DNA of 47,604 bases from Bacteroidaceae bacterium (GTDB taxonomy: Bacteria; Bacteroidota; Bacteroidia; Bacteroidales; Bacteroidaceae). This document shows positions 32,724-41,917 of this stretch, in pieces. A program made the translations under genes and the position numbers. The notes below the pieces were generated by a model. That model made no database searches. It had not been told where the DNA came from and worked only from the letters and a program-made list of their open reading frames with translations. Location of the stretch: contig JAIKYE010000041.1 in assembly GCA_024683455.1 (NCBI GenBank), positions 1 through 47,604 of the forward strand. The letters are read 5' to 3'. Numbering within the stretch: position 1 is the first letter of the stretch; each line of letters starts with the position of its first letter.

Positions 32724-34133
32724 ATGAAGACAAAAAGAATGATTCAATGGGTGATGACAGCCGCCCTCATGATGTGCCTGCCGCTATGTATTACGTCGTG
32801 CAACAATGACGACCCAGAAATCCCAACCGATGGCAGAGCCATTGTCAGCATCAACACCGCTATGCTCTTTGACAAGCTGGGCATCACTGATCTCATGACC
32901 GAGAAGCTGGCTAAAGGTGAAAAGACAGTGACCGACTCCGTACTCGTGTACGACAAGCAGGGTATGCTCGTGACCCGGTTGGGTGCAGAATCCACCAGTT
33001 TGCAGAACGTAACCATCAGCCTTAGCGACCTTCCCCATGGAACATATACTGTTGTGGTATGGCAAACGAGCAGCGACGGACCTTTGTCTGATCCGTTCTG
33101 GTGGCTGACAGGTGCAGACCAGCTTGCCACAGCCCGAATCATACAGAACTATCCGTCCTCCATGAGTTGGCTTCGTGCCGTCGGCATGTACACCACGACG
33201 GTCACTATCGGTAGCGAGACAGCCACCGTCAATGCCGAGATAGAGCCTATGGGCAGTGTCGTGGACCTCAGTATCGACGGTCTTACATCAGAAGGTGACT
33301 ATACATATACAAGTCTGACTGCTGGGGGCGAGGAGCCTGGAGTTGATGGTTTCTATCTTGATCCTGCTCGCAGTGGGGAAGACCGATGGGTATTCTCTGC
33401 CAGTAGAAAAGAAGGCGACCGCCCCATTGCTGGAACTATAGCCTCATCGTCTAACAACAAAGTATTCACCCTCAGCCACGGCGAGAACAAGGAATTCTGG
33501 TTGTGTGGAACCAACAAGACTACCAATGAGAAGGATAGCATTATCAATGCCGTGCTTACTCTGGTGCCCGGCACTGTGGCTATCTTCTACTACGACCTCG
33601 AAAAGACTGGCTACCAGCCGCCATATTTCGGTCCTACGGCAGGCTTTACTGCATGGAAGGCTCTGCGCGACGCAGGAATTCTCGTCAGCGACCCTTGCCT
33701 CCAGTGGGGTGCCAACATGCAGGCCGTTCATAATCACGTTGCCAACCATCAGTTGTGGTGGAAATGCTTGAACGAGGAACTTATGCTGGAGGAAGGACAT
33801 GGCTGGGTACGATGGTATCACATTGCAAGAAGTCTCTATGAATTTTACTGTTTTGAGAATGAAAATGGGAACAACCTGCTATGTTCCATCTGCATTTGTC
33901 TTGATCCCAATGTGCCACTCGAAGTGCCCTTTACCAACCTTATTAAGCAAGGGTACGAGTATAGGGGAGGCATTATCTATCCTGACCAACCGAATGTACA
34001 TTACTCCATCTTCTTCTCTCCTGATGGCAATACGGAAGTCACGCTTAATAAATACGACGATGGCGGTTGGCAGATTTTCTTCCAACCTACCGACCCAGAC
34101 GACCTGCCTCTCATCATCCCAGCCGTGGGATAA
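32724..34133 (+). CDS. Surface lipoprotein with FimB/Mfa2-like N-terminal domain
   Basis: A 469-residue lipoprotein: signal peptide with lipobox CITSC26, then NNDDPE, an acidic start typical of surface-exposed Bacteroidota lipoproteins. Residues about 38-200 resemble the FimB/Mfa2 fimbrial anchor fold (SVLVYDKQGMLVTRL, LSDLPHGTYTVVVWQT). The rest, including a Trp-rich segment (HQLWWKCLNEELMLEEGHGWVRWYH), matches nothing I recognise. Codon choice is more GC-rich than in most neighbouring genes. Placed downstream of the membrane AraC gene with its own repeat-bearing promoter and a terminator 72 bp after the stop. A role in surface attachment or sensing is inference. Confidence 0.72.
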   Translation: MKTKRMIQWVMTAALMMCLPLCITSCNNDDPEIPTDGRAIVSINTAMLFDKLGITDLMTEKLAKGEKTVTDSVLVYDKQGMLVTRLGAESTSLQNVTISLSDLPHGTYTVVVWQTSSDGPLSDPFWWLTGADQLATARIIQNYPSSMSWLRAVGMYTTTVTIGSETATVNAEIEPMGSVVDLSIDGLTSEGDYTYTSLTAGGEEPGVDGFYLDPARSGEDRWVFSASRKEGDRPIAGTIASSSNNKVFTLSHGENKEFWLCGTNKTTNEKDSIINAVLTLVPGTVAIFYYDLEKTGYQPPYFGPTAGFTAWKALRDAGILVSDPCLQWGANMQAVHNHVANHQLWWKCLNEELMLEEGHGWVRWYHIARSLYEFYCFENENGNNLLCSICICLDPNVPLEVPFTNLIKQGYEYRGGIIYPDQPNVHYSIFFSPDGNTEVTLNKYDDGGWQIFFQPTDPDDLPLIIPAVG

Positions 34134-34204
34134 TCTCGTAATGAATTTATATCAAATGAGAAGACATACTATTTAAATAATGTTTTGCAATCGCATCGCT
34201 AAAC

Positions 34205-34240
34205 ACGGGGTGTGTCGAGATGGCACGCCCCGTTTGTTTT
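34205..34240 (+). terminator. Rho-independent terminator of the lipoprotein gene
   Basis: A 10-bp GC-rich stem (34205-34214 with 34224-34233, one G-T pair) with a 9-base loop is followed by a T-rich tract interrupted by G. It lies 72 bp after the lipoprotein stop. Confidence 0.8.
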
Positions 34241-34382
34241 GTTTCTAATGTAGTAATTAACACCTTAAAGTTTAGGATGCCAACTTTTATGTTTTAATAT
34301 CTACACATATTTGTTGCGATAAAGATGGTACTCAAAATACGCTCATAAAGAGTCAACCTTACTCAGGAAATGATACACCGAA

Positions 34383-34523
34383 GTGCTACAGTGCTACAGT
34401 GCTACAGTTAAAAATAAGATGATGAAAAGTTCAAACTAAACTTTTATATTTATATATAAATATAAAGATAATTTTGAGGGGTGAATAACACGGAAAACAA
34501 CTGTAGCACTGTAGCACTGTAGC
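34383..34523. repeat. Large inverted repeat built of GTGCTACA units with a central 24-bp palindrome
   Basis: Three GTGCTACA units in tandem (34383-34406, then GTT) form the left arm; the right arm (34499-34523) is the exact reverse complement of 34385-34409, giving 25 perfect base pairs. The 89 bases between them contain a perfect 24-bp AT palindrome (34443-34466). There is no coding sequence inside. It could be a mobile-element remnant, a replication or termination structure, or a folded RNA. Confidence 0.85.
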
Positions 34524-34608
34524 GGAGCAATAAAGTGTTGAGTTGAGAGTGTAGAGTTTAGAGATAATTTTTCTTGTCAATTATTCGTGAACCGCAATGT
34601 AGATGTCG

Positions 34609-34616
34609 TATCTTTG
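34609..34616 (+). promoter_or_regulatory. Orphan -7 box with no gene behind it
   Basis: TATCTTTG fits the -7 consensus; TTCG at 34584-34587 lies 21 bp upstream as a weak -33. It is flanked by GTCG and CGAC. The next gene start is 320 bp away and has its own promoter, so any transcript from here would cover the folded element. Confidence 0.45.
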
Positions 34617-34646
34617 CGACGTCAAAACGAGGTGGGGAATTTCCTC

Positions 34647-34700
34647 CCTAACCTGACAGAAAATTTTTCCTAGTTAGCGGGAAAGTTCTCGTCAGTTAGG
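34647..34700 (+). ncRNA. Candidate structured RNA element
   Basis: An outer stem pairs CCTAACCTGAC (34647-34657) with GTCAGTTAGG (34691-34700) with one bulge; inside it TTTCC (34666-34670) pairs with GGAAA (34680-34684). A -7 box lies 31 bp upstream. It may be a small RNA or a copy of a dispersed intergenic repeat, since a 15-base segment recurs in the ettA leader. Confidence 0.35.
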
Positions 34701-34847
34701 CGAAAATGAACTGGTTTTGAACGTACAAAAGAAAATTATTTACAAACAATATATGCCCCTCCCCAGCGGGGGAACGGGAAGATGGTCTTGAAATATTGAA
34801 ACTTTATGTCTCTGGCGCTTCTTAACATTTTTTTTCATGTTTCTGTG

Positions 34848-34879
34848 TTTGCGTATATCAAGATTTTGTTGTATCTTTG
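34848..34879 (+). promoter_or_regulatory. gyrA promoter
   Basis: TTTG (34848-34851) and TATCTTTG (34872-34879) are 20 bp apart, a perfect match to the Bacteroidota consensus. The gyrA start is 57 bp further on. Confidence 0.85.
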
Positions 34880-34936
34880 TACCAATTTTGATGATAACAT
34901 CATTGTTAAGCAGAAAGAAACAAAACAAAAATATAA

Positions 34937-37453
34937 ATGGAAGACAAAGAAAGAATTATCAAGGTCGATATCGAGCAGGAAATGCGAAAGAGCTACATTG
35001 ACTACTCCATGAGTGTTATTGTGGCTCGTGCCTTGCCCGACGTAAGAGACGGATTCAAGCCAGTTCATCGTCGTATTCTCTTCGGTATGAAGGAGCTGGG
35101 TAATGTTCACAGCAAACCCTACAAGAAAAGTGCCCGTATCGTAGGTGAGGTACTGGGTAAGTATCACCCCCACGGAGACAGCTCTGTATATGGAGCATTG
35201 GTACGTATGGCTCAGGAGTGGGCAATGCGTTACACCTTAGTGGACGGACAGGGTAACTTCGGTTCTATCGACGGTGACAGCCCCGCTGCTATGCGTTATA
35301 CCGAGGCTCGTCTGAGTTTGATGGGTGAGGCTATGATGGACGATTTGGACAAGGAAACCGTGGACATGACCATGAACTTCGATGATACCTTGCCAGAACC
35401 TACCGTTATGCCTACCAAGATTCCTAACTTGCTGGTGAACGGTGCAACGGGTATTGCCGTAGGTATGGCTACAAACATTCCTACCCATAACCTTAGCGAG
35501 GTGATTGACGCCTGTGTTGCATATATCGACAACGAGGATATGGATGTGGAAGATCTGATGCAGTATGTCAAGGGTCCCGACTTCCCAACAGGTGCTTACA
35601 TCATGGGTCTTCAGGGTATCAAGGATGCATACGAGACGGGTAGGGGACGCGTTATCATGCGTGCCAAGGCCGACATAGAAAGTGGCGACCTGCACGATAA
35701 GATTATCATCACAGAGATTCCTTATGGCGTAAACAAACAGCAGCTGATAGAGTACATCGCTCAGTTGGTTTCTGATAAGAAGCTGGATGGCATCAGCAAC
35801 GTAAACGACGAGAGCGACCGCGAAGGTATGCGTATCGTAGTGGATGTGAAGCGTGATGCCAACACCCGCGTGGTACTGAACAAGCTCTTCAAGATGACTC
35901 CTTTGCAGACAAGTTTCCCTGTAAACAGCATTGCATTGGTGAAGGGTCGTCCCCAGTTGCTGACACTGAAGGATTTCATCAGCAACTTTGTTAAACATCG
36001 TCACGAAGTTACCATCCGCAGAACGAAATACGACCTCCGCAAGGCTGAGGAGCGTGCCCACATCCTGAAGGGCCTCATCATTGCCAGCGATAACATCGAC
36101 GAGGTAGTTCAGATTATCAAGAAGAGTAAGACTCCCGTAGATGCCCAGCGTGCCTTGGAAGCCCGTTTCTCACTGGACGAGATACAGTCAAGGGCTATCG
36201 TAGATATGCGTCTGGCTCAGCTGACAGGCCTGAACCAAGAGAAGCTACATGCTGAATTTGATGACTTGATGGAGAAGATTAAGTACTACAACCAGATTCT
36301 TACCGATGATGCGCTCTGCCGCAAGGTGATGAAGGACGAACTGATAGAGATTAAAGACCAGTTTGGTGACGAGCGTCGTACAGAGATTCTTCCCAGCGCA
36401 GAAGAGTTCAATGCAGAGGACTTCTATGCTGATGACGAGGTGGTAGTAACCATTTCTCATCTGGGATATGTCAAGCGTATTCCTCTGGCTGAATTTAAGG
36501 CTCAAAACCGCGGTGGTATCGGCGTAAAGGCTACTGCTACCCGCGATAACGACTTCGTAGAGAAGATTTATCCTGCCACTATGCACAATACGATGATGTT
36601 CTTCACGGAACGCGGTCGTTGCTACTGGCTGAAGGTTTATGATATCCCCGAAGGAAGCAAGAACAATAAGGGTCGTGCTATCCAGAATATGCTGAACATC
36701 GATGCTGGCGACAGCGTAACCAACTGTCTGTGCATACGTAAGTTGCAGGATGCTGAGTTCTGCAAGACTCACTATGTGATGTTTGCTACGAAGAAGGGCT
36801 TCATCAAGAAGACTTGCCTGACGGAATACAGCCGCGTTCGTGCAAACGGTGTGAATGCCATCAATATCCTCGAGGACGACAGCGTAGTATCTGTAGAGTT
36901 GACAAACGGACACAATGAAATCATTGTTGCCAACGCCGGTGGTCGTGCCGTTAGATTCAACGAGTCTGAAGTTCGTCCTATGGGTCGTGTAAGTACCGGT
37001 GTAAGAAGCATCGTTCTGGACAATGACCCAAGAGATGGTGTCGTAGGCATGTGCGTAATAAATGATGTAGAGAACGAAAGCATCATGGTACTGAGCGAAA
37101 ACGGCTTCGGCAAGAGAACCGATGTAGAGGAATACCGCAAGACCAGTCGCCACTGTAAGGGTGTCAAGACCATTGCTATCACAGAGAAGACAGGTTATCT
37201 GGTAGCCATCTTGGTTGTAAAGGACGAAGACGACCTGATGATTATCAACAAGAGTGGTACCACCATCCGCCTGCATGCCGATGACATTAAGACGACCAAG
37301 AGTCGTGTAACACAAGGCGTGAAGGTAATAGAGCTGAAGAAGCGCAACGACGTTATCAGTCACCTGAGTGTTGTACCTCGTTCGGACGAAGAGGAAGAAA
37401 CTGAAGAGTCATCCAATGAGGCCGAGAATGAGAATCAGACAAATGAACAGTAA
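34937..37453 (+). CDS. gyrA: DNA gyrase subunit A
   Basis: An 838-residue type IIA topoisomerase subunit that breaks and rejoins DNA to introduce negative supercoils together with GyrB. The winged-helix/tower part starts with [24 protein letters not shown]; catalytic Tyr121 lies in AMRYTEARL. The C-terminal beta-pinwheel carries the GyrA box [10 protein letters not shown] (about 526-535) that wraps DNA. An acidic tail ([16 protein letters not shown]) ends the protein. In the quinolone region, [15 protein letters not shown] has Gly86 where E. coli has Asp87. It is followed 33 bp later by a TPR gene, likely in the same transcript. Confidence 0.97.
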   Translation: MEDKERIIKVDIEQEMRKSYIDYSMSVIVARALPDVRDGFKPVHRRILFGMKELGNVHSKPYKKSARIVGEVLGKYHPHGDSSVYGALVRMAQEWAMRYTLVDGQGNFGSIDGDSPAAMRYTEARLSLMGEAMMDDLDKETVDMTMNFDDTLPEPTVMPTKIPNLLVNGATGIAVGMATNIPTHNLSEVIDACVAYIDNEDMDVEDLMQYVKGPDFPTGAYIMGLQGIKDAYETGRGRVIMRAKADIESGDLHDKIIITEIPYGVNKQQLIEYIAQLVSDKKLDGISNVNDESDREGMRIVVDVKRDANTRVVLNKLFKMTPLQTSFPVNSIALVKGRPQLLTLKDFISNFVKHRHEVTIRRTKYDLRKAEERAHILKGLIIASDNIDEVVQIIKKSKTPVDAQRALEARFSLDEIQSRAIVDMRLAQLTGLNQEKLHAEFDDLMEKIKYYNQILTDDALCRKVMKDELIEIKDQFGDERRTEILPSAEEFNAEDFYADDEVVVTISHLGYVKRIPLAEFKAQNRGGIGVKATATRDNDFVEKIYPATMHNTMMFFTERGRCYWLKVYDIPEGSKNNKGRAIQNMLNIDAGDSVTNCLCIRKLQDAEFCKTHYVMFATKKGFIKKTCLTEYSRVRANGVNAINILEDDSVVSVELTNGHNEIIVANAGGRAVRFNESEVRPMGRVSTGVRSIVLDNDPRDGVVGMCVINDVENESIMVLSENGFGKRTDVEEYRKTSRHCKGVKTIAITEKTGYLVAILVVKDEDDLMIINKSGTTIRLHADDIKTTKSRVTQGVKVIELKKRNDVISHLSVVPRSDEEEETEESSNEAENENQTNEQ

Positions 37454-37486
37454 ACTAATAATCAACAATTTAACATTACTTTCATC

Positions 37487-38791
37487 ATGAAAAAGATTAT
37501 TATTTCGCTTGCCTTGCTATTAAGTGCTGGCAATATTATGGCACAGACTCCCGAGGAGAAGGCTGCTCTGAAAGAAGCAAAGAAAGAGGCTAAGTCTCTG
37601 TTGGGTGAAGCTCAGAAGATAATTGATGCTGTCAGTCCTAAAATCCAAGATAAAAGTGCAACTGATGCTGAAATCGTAGAACAGTGCTCAAAGGGTCTGG
37701 AACTGGTTCAGAAAGCGCTGAAGACCAACGGTATCGATGAAAAGAAACTGGGTGAAGCCTATAAGCTGCTTGCTGACTTGGCTCAGCCTATAAACAATAC
37801 GCTTATCAACAAGGCTGGCAACAAGGAGCCTCTGGATACAATGCTCTTCTACAGCAACCTAAAAGCATTGACCGAAGGTATTCACAATGAGTTGAAATAC
37901 ACAAAGGTAGTAAAAGGCGAGTATGGCAACGAGGTTTATCTGAATGGAAAGAAAATCAACTTGGCCAACTGTGGTGTTTACTACATCTATGCAGCTCAGT
38001 TCCTGGCTTCTGCAAAGAAACCTGAATTGGCTCTGGAAGCTTATGAAAGCGCATTGAACTATAAGACAATGTATCCTGAGGTGAAGGAATCTGTAAAGAT
38101 GCCAATCGAAGATGCCCAAATAGCATATTATGCATTCCATACCGCTCACGATGCCAAGATGTACGATGTAATGGATAAGTACTATGACAGTGCCATCCAG
38201 TTCGAAGAAGGTGCTGAAGGTACAAAGCAGGTGAAGATAGGTTCTTATCTGGAGAAGGGCGATACCGCATCATGGGCTGCTTATCTTCGCGAGGAAACAC
38301 TCAAGGAGCCTGCAAAGAATCCTGACTACGTTCAGATCTTGCTGTCTTATTACCAGAAGTTGGGAACAGAAAAAATGGTGGAATATGCAGATGCTATCTT
38401 GGCCGTTGATCCCAACCTGTACATTGCAAATTATGGAAAGGCATATGCAATGTTTGCTTCTGAAAAATATGACGAGGCCCTTGCACTTTATAAGAAATGT
38501 ACAGAGATAAACAATGACTCTTATGACTCATGGTATCAATGCGGTCTCTGCAAGTATCGTCAGGCTTTGGAGTTGAACAACACCATTAGCTCCATTAAGA
38601 ACCAGCAGAAGGCAAAGGAAACCCTGGAGGAGACAAAGAAGCTCTTCGGTGATGCTATCCCTTACTTCGAGAAGGCACGTGAGTGTACACCAGACGATCC
38701 TGATAAGTGGGCTTATGAGCTGAAGCAGTGCTACTCTGTAACAGGTGATGCTGCCAAGGCTTCTGAAATGTCTAAGCTGATAGGTGACTAA
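37487..38791 (+). CDS. Exported TPR-repeat protein downstream of gyrA
   Basis: A 434-residue protein with a signal peptide (MKKIIISLALLLSAGNIMA, cleavage near Ala19) and a helical mature part with TPR units, clearest at about 155-185 (YYIYAAQFLASAKKPELALEAYESAL), 315-345 (YIANYGKAYAMFASEKYDEALALYKKC) and 345-425. It is probably periplasmic or outer-membrane associated and works as a scaffold; partners unknown. Its location directly after gyrA is, to my recollection, common in Bacteroidales. A strong hairpin lies 24 bp after the stop. Confidence 0.85.
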   Translation: MKKIIISLALLLSAGNIMAQTPEEKAALKEAKKEAKSLLGEAQKIIDAVSPKIQDKSATDAEIVEQCSKGLELVQKALKTNGIDEKKLGEAYKLLADLAQPINNTLINKAGNKEPLDTMLFYSNLKALTEGIHNELKYTKVVKGEYGNEVYLNGKKINLANCGVYYIYAAQFLASAKKPELALEAYESALNYKTMYPEVKESVKMPIEDAQIAYYAFHTAHDAKMYDVMDKYYDSAIQFEEGAEGTKQVKIGSYLEKGDTASWAAYLREETLKEPAKNPDYVQILLSYYQKLGTEKMVEYADAILAVDPNLYIANYGKAYAMFASEKYDEALALYKKCTEINNDSYDSWYQCGLCKYRQALELNNTISSIKNQQKAKETLEETKKLFGDAIPYFEKARECTPDDPDKWAYELKQCYSVTGDAAKASEMSKLIGD

Positions 38792-38815
38792 TCACATATA
38801 AGTAAGATTTTCTTT

Positions 38816-38852
38816 GTTGGGAGTAAGTGTTTAACGGATACTTACTCTCAAC
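38816..38852 (+). terminator. Hairpin between the two TPR genes
   Basis: A 13-bp stem (38816-38828 with 38840-38852, one G-T pair) with an 11-base loop. Downstream is AT-rich without a clear T run, so it may be a weak terminator or an mRNA-stabilising hairpin that separates the gyrA transcript from the second TPR gene. Confidence 0.6.
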
Positions 38853-38899
38853 ATTATTTATAAAAAAGAGATTACAACAAATATTTTATTCAGATTAAC

Positions 38900-40144
38900 A
38901 TGTATAAGATAAAATACCTTATCCTTTTATTTGCTATACTCAGTTTCTCGAATTTTTCCGTACTAGCTGCAGAAAAGAAGAATGCTCCCAAAGAGGTAAA
39001 GATGGGAACGTTGTATAAAGCTGCAAGTCTGGCAATCAAGAATTCGAGCGGACAGGACAATGCAAAGAAGAGCCTGTTAGGCGCTTTGGGAAGAGACAAG
39101 CTCTCCCTAAAGGATAAAGCAAACATATACTATACATGTGCTCTTCTGGATGAATCTTCTAATAGCATCCAGAACACAAAAGCGTACCTTAAACAAACCT
39201 GTGATACGGCAGCATTGTTTTCAACATTGCTGAATATGTATGGCAATCTGTACCATTGTGACAGTTTGGATTCCGTACCTGTTTCAAATGGTATTGTAAA
39301 GTTGAAATACAAGTCAAGAACAAACAGCCTGCGTGCCAAGCATTTGCCTAATATACTTAATGGCGGCTTATATTATCTTGCCAAAAATGATTATACTACG
39401 GCATATAATTTCTTTGATACATACTATACTTATACGCAGCCCTCGGATGCTATGATTTCGAAGGTGGCATACTGGGCAACCTTCTCGAGCTACAAACTGG
39501 GAAAATATGCCAATACACTTAAGTATATAGATAAAGCCTTCGGCATCGTTGGTGAGCAGGATGGTGCCATTCTTCAGGAATGGAAATGCCGTTCGCATAT
39601 TGCATTGAATGATGTGGACGCATATAAGGATGATTTGGTAAAAGGTGTGCGCGAGTTCCCTTCTCATGATTATTTCTTTGTCAATCTGGCTGATATTTAC
39701 AGCGAGAAGCATTTGTATGACGAGGGACTTAAACTGGCAGACTCTCTCATTTCCCTTTATCCAGAGAAACCGTTGTACTGGTTCTCTAAGTCAAAGGTTA
39801 TGCTTGCAGAGAATGATTATTACAAGTGTGTAGAGTATTCTGACAGTACAATCCGCAGAGACAGCACATTCACGGATGCTTATTACAACAAGGGAATCTC
39901 ATACATGAACCTTGCTCTGATCAGACAAGACGGAGCCTGTACGGATATTACTGACCCCAAATGTTTGGAGGATAAAAAAGCGATAGAAGCCTTATACAGA
40001 AAAGCTCAACCCTGTATGGAAATGGTAAGAAAGCTTGAGCCGGATAATAAAGAAAGGTGGGGCAAACACCTGTACAGAATTTATATGTTCCTAAATAGAG
40101 GAAAGGAGTTTGACGAAATCGACAGACTCCTCCGCTCTAAATAA
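38900..40144 (+). CDS. Exported TPR-repeat protein
   Basis: A 414-residue protein with a signal peptide (IKYLILLFAILSFSNFSVLA, cleavage near residue 24) and a mature part of TPR-like helices (YYLAKNDYTTAYNFFDTYY, DYFFVNLADIYSEKHLYDEGLKLADSLI, DAYYNKGISYMNLALI). Architecture is parallel to the preceding TPR gene, suggesting an old duplication or a shared role, though little identity is visible. It ends 4 bp before the convergent glyA stop. Function unknown. Confidence 0.8.
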   Translation: MYKIKYLILLFAILSFSNFSVLAAEKKNAPKEVKMGTLYKAASLAIKNSSGQDNAKKSLLGALGRDKLSLKDKANIYYTCALLDESSNSIQNTKAYLKQTCDTAALFSTLLNMYGNLYHCDSLDSVPVSNGIVKLKYKSRTNSLRAKHLPNILNGGLYYLAKNDYTTAYNFFDTYYTYTQPSDAMISKVAYWATFSSYKLGKYANTLKYIDKAFGIVGEQDGAILQEWKCRSHIALNDVDAYKDDLVKGVREFPSHDYFFVNLADIYSEKHLYDEGLKLADSLISLYPEKPLYWFSKSKVMLAENDYYKCVEYSDSTIRRDSTFTDAYYNKGISYMNLALIRQDGACTDITDPKCLEDKKAIEALYRKAQPCMEMVRKLEPDNKERWGKHLYRIYMFLNRGKEFDEIDRLLRSK

Positions 40145-40148
40145 GACT

Positions 40149-41429
40149 TTAATATGCGAAAAGAGGATAATCAGCCATAATGGCGTTAACCTCGCTGCGA
40201 ACCTGAGCAATTACATTTTCATCTTCGGGCGCATTCAGTACACGCTCGATGAAATCAGCAATTTTAATCATGAGGTCTTCCTTGGCACCACGTGTGGTGA
40301 TGGCAGGAGTACCCAAACGGATACCGCTTGTCTGGAAGGCGCTGCGTGTGTCGAATGGAATCATGTTCTTGTTGACTGTGATATCTGCAGCCACCAGAGC
40401 CTTCTCTGCTACCTTACCGGTCAGATCTGGATATTTATTGCGAAGGTCAACCAGCATAGAGTGATTGTCGGTTCCGCCTGAAACGATATTGAATCCACGC
40501 TTTATCAATTCGTCTGCAAGAACGGCAGCATTCTTTTTGACCTGCAAAGCCCACTCCTTGAATGAGGGAGACAAAGCCTCGCTAAAGGCTACTGCCTTGG
40601 CAGCAATCACATGCTCCAGCGGACCACCCTGAATACCTGGGAATACTGCGCTGTTGAGAAGTGCTGACATCATCTTGACTTCTCCCTTAGGAGTCTTCTT
40701 GCCCCAAGGATTCTCGAAGTCCTTACCCATCAGGATAATACCACCGCGAGGACCACGTAGGGTCTTGTGTGTAGTACTGGTTACGATATGAGCATATTTA
40801 ACAGGGTTGTCCAGCAGACCTGCTGCAATAAGACCGGCAGGGTGAGCCATATCAATCATCAGGATTGCGCCTACAGAATCAGCTATCTTACGCATACGGG
40901 CATAATCCCATTCACGACTATATGCTGAACCTCCACCAATAATCATCTTGGGCTTGTGCTCGAGAGCAAGACGTTCCATCTCGTCGTAATCAACTCTACC
41001 TGTTTCCTTATTCAGATTATAACCAATAGGCTTATATACAATTCCACTGGTATTAACTAATGAACCATGACTCAGGTGCCCACCATGATCAAGGTTCAAT
41101 CCCATAAATGTGTCTCCAGGATTCAAACAAGCCAAGAAAACAGCAGCATTAGCCTGAGCTCCAGAGTGTGGCTGTACATTGGCATATTCTGCACCAAAAA
41201 GTTCTTTTACACGGTCAATGGCAAGTTGCTCAACTTCATCAACAACCTGACAGCCTCCATAATATCTCTTACCGGGATATCCTTCGGCATACTTGTTAGT
41301 CAGGCATGAGCCCATGGCAGCCATAACCTGATCACTTACAAAATTCTCTGATGCAATAAGCTCTATGCCACGCATCTGACGCTGATGTTCTTTCTCTATC
41401 AAAGAGAAAATAGTCGTGTCTTGTTTCAT
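40149..41429 (-). CDS. glyA: Serine hydroxymethyltransferase
   Basis: A 426-residue PLP enzyme that converts serine and tetrahydrofolate to glycine and 5,10-methylene-tetrahydrofolate. The PLP lysine is K222 in [14 protein letters not shown]; other signatures are [32 protein letters not shown] and DMAHPAGL. Length is typical. It lies 32 bp after pyrI on the same strand with no promoter of its own seen, so it is probably the third gene of a pyrB-pyrI-glyA operon. Confidence 0.97.
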   Translation of the reverse strand: MKQDTTIFSLIEKEHQRQMRGIELIASENFVSDQVMAAMGSCLTNKYAEGYPGKRYYGGCQVVDEVEQLAIDRVKELFGAEYANVQPHSGAQANAAVFLACLNPGDTFMGLNLDHGGHLSHGSLVNTSGIVYKPIGYNLNKETGRVDYDEMERLALEHKPKMIIGGGSAYSREWDYARMRKIADSVGAILMIDMAHPAGLIAAGLLDNPVKYAHIVTSTTHKTLRGPRGGIILMGKDFENPWGKKTPKGEVKMMSALLNSAVFPGIQGGPLEHVIAAKAVAFSEALSPSFKEWALQVKKNAAVLADELIKRGFNIVSGGTDNHSMLVDLRNKYPDLTGKVAEKALVAADITVNKNMIPFDTRSAFQTSGIRLGTPAITTRGAKEDLMIKIADFIERVLNAPEDENVIAQVRSEVNAIMADYPLFAY

Positions 41430-41461
41430 AAATAAATACCTGAAATTATAAATTTTCTTCT

Positions 41462-41917
41462 TTAGATTAATTTTACATTATCCAGTGTAACTTCCCTGTT
41501 GCAATACCGGCACTGTAAGATGCCTTTATCCTTGTCTAAAACGTGAAAATGGGTTTGCATGGGTTCGTTGTTGGTTATACACTTATGATTGTCACATTTG
41601 ATAATCCCTATCAGTTCATCGGGCATTTTGACTTCTTTCTTTTCTACTACTTCGTAATCCCGTATGATAGCCAATGAAACATTGGGGGTTACGACAGATA
41701 GCTGGTTCAGCTCCTCGTCGGTAAAGAATCTGTCGGCAATCTTGAGGATGCTCTTATGTCCCATCTTCTTGCTTTTAAGATTTATTCCAATAGTAACAGA
41801 GGTGCTTACTTTCTCTAGATGAAGCAGGTTTATTACTTCAAATATTTTTGATGATGGTATATGGTCTATCACAGTACCGTTCTGAAGTGCTGCAACTTGT
41901 AGTTCCTGACGTTTCAT
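41462..41917 (-). CDS. pyrI: Aspartate carbamoyltransferase regulatory subunit
   Basis: A 151-residue regulatory chain that binds nucleotides (CTP/ATP) and joins catalytic trimers. The N-terminal allosteric domain (1-100) precedes a zinc domain with four cysteines: C108, C113, C136 and C139. All zinc ligands are present, so assembly with PyrB is expected. Its start overlaps the pyrB stop (ATGA), showing tight coupling. Confidence 0.97.
   Translation of the reverse strand: MKRQELQVAALQNGTVIDHIPSSKIFEVINLLHLEKVSTSVTIGINLKSKKMGHKSILKIADRFFTDEELNQLSVVTPNVSLAIIRDYEVVEKKEVKMPDELIGIIKCDNHKCITNNEPMQTHFHVLDKDKGILQCRYCNREVTLDNVKLI

Larger units (their letters stand above)
34134..34936. other. 0.8-kb non-coding region upstream of gyrA
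   Basis: No credible protein gene was found on either strand. In order it holds a terminator (34205-34240), a large inverted repeat with a central palindrome (34383-34523), an AT-rich stretch, a -7 box (34609-34616) followed by a folded CTAAC/GTTAG element (34647-34700), a GC-rich hairpin (34760-34773) and the gyrA promoter (34848-34879). No known structured RNA family was recognised. Confidence 0.75.

Noticed and set aside
34180..34248. Tiny 22-codon frame after the lipoprotein gene
   Set aside because: It runs straight through the terminator hairpin and has no family resemblance.
34383..34406. Tandem GTGCTACA units considered as a CRISPR array
   Set aside because: The units are directly adjacent with no spacers, far too short, and no cas gene is present.
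36245..37363. Minus-strand open frame of 372 codons opposite gyrA
   Set aside because: Shadow of the GyrA C-terminal domain; the coding strand has complete family motifs and the opposite frame has none.
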